A DNA stretch of 64,000 nt. Source: Acanthosepion pharaonis (lineage: Eukaryota; Mollusca; Cephalopoda; Sepiida; Sepiidae). The position numbers were made by a program, and so were the translations under genes. Each line of letters opens with the position of its first letter. The stretch's first letter is position 1. The notes under the pieces were generated by a model. The model was given only the letters and a program-made list of their open reading frames with translations. It made no database searches and had not been told where the DNA came from. Shown here piece by piece: positions 60,602 through 64,000 of the stretch. The stretch lies in NCBI GenBank assembly GCA_903632075.3, contig CAHIKZ030001194.1, forward strand, positions 377,001 through 441,000, given 5' to 3'.

Positions 60602-62864
60602 TAGGGTACTCTATTGGATCGCTAAAGAGCATAGCATGATTAAAAAGACGCCAAAGTTGATGAAAACAAAATTTTCGCGTCTAAATGCTTATGTTACTTT
60701 TTAGAGGAAAGATCAAAGTATTTTTTACTTATTTTTTGAAATTTTTCCTTCTTTTTTAGAACATTGTAAATTTTGATTAAAAGACCTTGTTTCTCTTTTT
60801 ATCAGCTTGGCTGATAAATTAACGTATAAACATTTTAGCGTTTTTTTTCCCGTTTGACACACATTAATTTGGAAAATCTTGCAAAAAAATGAAAATAATT
60901 GTCGGATTTTAATGAAATTTTCAGAAACTATTTACAAATGATGGAACTTATTATAAATACATTTTTTTTTTAGTAAAGTCATCGCAGAATTTTTTTTTTT
61001 TTCATATGTATTTACCCGCTCTAACTAATTGTACGAAAACTCTATAATTTCAATTTTGAGGAGTTTAGTGATTATATTAGTTAAAAGCACAATGCTTTGA
61101 GGAAACAAAATCATGTTTTTGTTTTTTTTTAGTTGGAGCCCTTCTACCTGAAAATCGTCTCTGAAGTGTAACATACAAAAACTCAATAAAACAAAAATAT
61201 TATTTAATTTCAAAAGCTTTTAATTGCTTTTATTTATTCCAATAAACATGGACAATATTGTCTGAAAGCAAAAAGATATTTCGATGAAAAATGAATTTTT
61301 AAAACAATTACCTACAATTATTTTTTATTTCTGCAACCATTGTTTTTATTTTTACATTATGTTGTTAATTCTTCTAAAATTATGGAAAAGCTTGTACAGC
61401 TTAACGGATGTTGTTTTTAAGTAGATATATATTTACAGATTATAATTTCCAAAGCTTATTACAAACTAATGAGTCTTCGTATATTAAAAAAATTAATTTG
61501 TCAATAACGTGTTTACCAATGAAATCTACGGAAGACCGGAAGTTTGGTGCGTGCAATAAAAATAACGTCACGTGGATTGAGTTTCTGTCTAGTAAGGGTT
61601 GTTCTTCGCTGTATACGGCCCCTTAATTTAGCAAACTGTTCCTGCTGAAACACGTGTGCATCATTTTCATTAAGTTAAAATAGGTACTTTCATCTAGTTT
61701 TCATCGTAGTCCTGTAATGTTTGGTTGAAAAATGTAGGAAATTCGATCCAATATGTAAACGTAACATACACAACCTGGGTTTTATAATAAGTAAGATTCA
61801 CATTTTGCCTCTAGAAAACTAAAAACTTTTCAGTCATTTACACTGGCCAATTTTACTTTTAAATGAAACATATTGTTTGCTTTCAGAAAATACCTAGTTT
61901 CATGGTATTCAGATAAACTTTCCCTGGTATTTTTCCAGATAAGTCATTTTTTATTACGTAAAAATATAAGAATCCATTTATTTATTTTTTCCGAGAATAT
62001 AGGCTGTGACAAAATGACTTTTACTATGTTTGATTATTTTTACTGGGGATAGAAATTTTTTTATAATAGCAAATCTGAATTGACTTTAGAGGGGTCTATA
62101 TGGGCTCTCAAACAGCAGGGCAGCACTTGTATTTTAATTTTTTTTAATAGTATTTATAATTTCTCCAGATAGTATCAACAAACTTATGGTACATAGTACT
62201 TAACAAAAAAAAAAATTGTAATGGCGAAAGTTTTTTTACTTTAAATATTACAAGTTACTACTTAAGTAGGTCCGCTTAAAAAAATAATATGTCCATTCTG
62301 TGCTTCCGTATGGGAACTCGAATCTCACGTCAGCTGTCAATAATTTATAGATGTCATCACTCGGCACTCTGTCAATCGACGGCAACGTGAAGATCGGCTC
62401 TTTTATCTTTAAAAACATTTTTCTACGAAGAAAGTAAGTAAAAGTTTCTTTCAAAATATTTTAAATAAACTTCAAATTTTCTAAATTTCTTCGAATAAAT
62501 ATTGAAATACGTATAATTAAATTTTAAACGAATTTTAAACGAAGAATTTAACTTATTTTTAAAATTTTTAAAAATATGGCTGATATAGAGCTTTTTTTCG
62601 TTTTTTCTGTAAACAAGTTTTTTTAACTAAAATTTCGGACATGCTAAGAATGAGTAAAAAATTTCAAAAATTACTCAAAAAATACTTTAGTGTTTCTTCT
62701 CAATAATGAAATATACTTTTATCATGAAAAAAATTTTTTCCGTTAATTTTCAGACCGTTCTTGTCATGCTATCTATTTTCGCGAAAAAAAAAAAACGGAG
62801 TTCCCTATATTTTTTAAATTCTCCAAGGATTTTTTCTTAACCAATATAAACATTAAGCGGTACA

Positions 62865-62865
<1 letters not shown>

Positions 62866-62904
<39 letters not shown>
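62866..62904. repeat. (GT)n microsatellite
   Basis: About 18 GT units followed by a short G-rich stretch. Confidence 0.92.
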
Positions 62905-62906
<2 letters not shown>

Positions 62907-63414
62907 GGGGCGGGGAGTAAATTTGCTGAAAATCAATTTGCATCTCACCGAAGAAGGACGCTAAAATTTCTCATAATTTTTTGGCTCATTGACGCAAGAA
63001 AAACAAAGTTTTTAACCAAAATTTCGAAAGTTCTAAAAAGGATTAAAAATATAATTTTATAAGAAATCTTTTGATCTTCCCCCTTAATAATAAAGATTTT
63101 AATAAAACTTTGTTTTCATGTTTGGGACATTTTTTTCATCATGTATGCTCATTTGTTAGCGAATCTTTGGAGATTTAAAAAAAAAAGCTCCGAGAAAGAA
63201 TGCGAAGAGAATAAAGAATGAATTGCATTGTTTTTAAATGCTTTCTTTTTATATATTTTTATTATATTGACCACGATTTATAGTACGTGTTTAACGTCTG
63301 TCTAAAGTTCTCGGTTGAATAATCGTTCAGTTGATTTTCCATAAAAAGTGGCGAAAAAAGAAGCTCGTGTTTTTTTTTTTTTTTAATTTTAAAGGTATCG
63401 ACTGTTAAAAAATT

Positions 63415-63510
63415 GTAGTGGCCAATCGCTATCGTTCCCGCTGGAAAAAGAGATGTCCCTTGTGATTGTCAGATCTGCTTATAAGCAGGTCTCTGAGAAA
63501 GATCAAAAAT
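63415..63510 (+). promoter_or_regulatory. Candidate promoter: CCAAT box and TATA-like box
   Basis: CCAAT at 63422-63426 within GGCCAATCGC, and TATAAG at 63480-63485, about 58 bases apart, followed about 30 bases later by an abrupt GC-rich leader (GCGGCCCGGCGGGCCACCGG). The order and spacing are those of a pol II core promoter, either of a gene or of an LTR. Confidence 0.45.
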
Positions 63511-64000
63511 AGTTGCGGCCCGGCGGGCCACCGGCCGTCACGCAGAGCGCTGCTGCTGCCGCCACCTTCACCACCATCACTTAACATGATCGCATCTCTC
63601 AACGACAGTTACCACTCACAAGCTTGACTAACCACCTATTCAGCTTCGTGTTGATAGCATCTAGACCTCGTCACCTTGGCAAGCACCAGCCACGAGCGGC
63701 CGACTATGCAGCTTCGACTCCACTCAGCTACAAGCCTTCATCGTTGCCGACGTTGTCATCTCGGCAAATACCTACCACGCCAATCCGTCACCTCGTTCTA
63801 CATGACTAGTTCAAAAGGCATTCCCTTCGCAGCCTAATAACCATGCGAATCCGACAACACTTCGTCGCCTGTCAACCCACCGCCGTAATCTCGTCCTACT
63901 CGACTCATTCACAAGGCATTCCCTGCGCAGTCGTCACCGCGGCCACGTTCCACAGAATAGGCCTACAAAACCACGACAATCCGTCATCACCTCAGCGTAC
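63510..64000 (+). other. GC-rich leader-like segment with internal duplication
   Basis: GC content rises sharply compared with the rest of the window. A block of the form CTCGT.CTAC..GACT..TTCA.AAGGCATTCCCT.CGCAG occurs twice (about 63790 and 63890). Several short frames exist but no protein is recognisable; it may be the 5' leader of an LTR retroelement or an exon/CpG-rich promoter region continuing beyond the window. Confidence 0.4.

Larger units (their letters stand above)
59550..63150. repeat. Copy 2 of AT-rich repeat family R, rearranged
   Basis: Blocks at 59560-60120 and 62630-63140 match 1.9-3.3 kb in direct orientation, while 60760-60930 matches 3020-3165 as the reverse complement (for example ATTGTC.GATTTTAATGAAAT and the AACAAGGT.TTTTAATCAAAA block). 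The middle part (61000-62500) has no counterpart in copy 1. It looks like a mobile element or its rearranged product; no protein was recognised. Confidence 0.55.

Noticed and set aside
60396..60632. Pair of similar open frames at 59975-60181 and 60396-60632
   Set aside because: They are the same sequence read from the two arms of the inverted repeat, including a (CA)n translation; not a duplicated gene.

Overview
The window looks like a piece of a large, AT-rich, repeat-laden animal genome. The supporting signs are one multi-exon gene spread over about 45 kb with GT-AG introns, many decayed transposons of mixed class (Penelope-like elements, LINEs, mariner/Tc1, LTR elements, a tRNA-derived SINE), long (TA)n, (TG)n and (CA)n microsatellites, and an intact intronless NHL-like propeller ORF. 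This mixture fits a mollusc and most probably a cephalopod such as an octopus. That assignment is an inference from overall character, not from a species-specific marker. Nothing here is bacterial or viral, and no operon, CRISPR array or functional rRNA/tRNA gene is visible.

Layout. From 1 to 48.6 kb, a plus-strand gene (gene A) can be followed through nine phase-consistent coding exons (3755-3826, 15224-15539, 17380-17450, 24414-24502, 31476-31590, 33424-33630, 34442-34588, 47408-47526, 48318-48428). They give 415 residues and a stop codon, and the 5' end is missing. The product is acidic, Ser-rich and coiled-coil-like, and I do not recognise its family. Its introns hold most of the mobile DNA: two nested LTR retroelements (5.3-9.2 kb), LINE pieces (4.6, 9.5, 25-27.6, 37.2-37.9 kb), a near-complete dead mariner (12.5-13.8 kb), a Penelope-like element with an inverted 5' part (20.0-21.3 kb), an internally deleted Tc1-like element (22.4-23.0 kb), a LINE with ORF1, endonuclease, RT and RNase H (40.5-45.1 kb), and a fold-back repeat (46.7-47.2 kb) just ahead of the penultimate exon. 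Nearly all are antisense to gene A; the LINE at 40.5-45.1 kb is the clear exception.

From 48.6 to 54.4 kb I see only AT-rich sequence. A second Penelope-like remnant (54.6-55.85 kb, plus strand) precedes an intact 282-codon intronless ORF (56.63-57.48 kb). From 59.5 to 63.15 kb a rearranged AT-rich repeat related to 1.85-3.3 kb includes a long, nearly perfect inverted repeat (59.98-60.60 kb). The last 500 bases change abruptly to GC-rich sequence behind a CCAAT/TATA arrangement, probably the start of another transcription unit or an LTR element.

No new defence-like or metabolic system is evident. The items most worth a second look are hammerhead-ribozyme-like cores in Penelope-like ends, the long inverted repeats that would make double-stranded RNA, the nested LTR elements with target duplications, and gene A itself.
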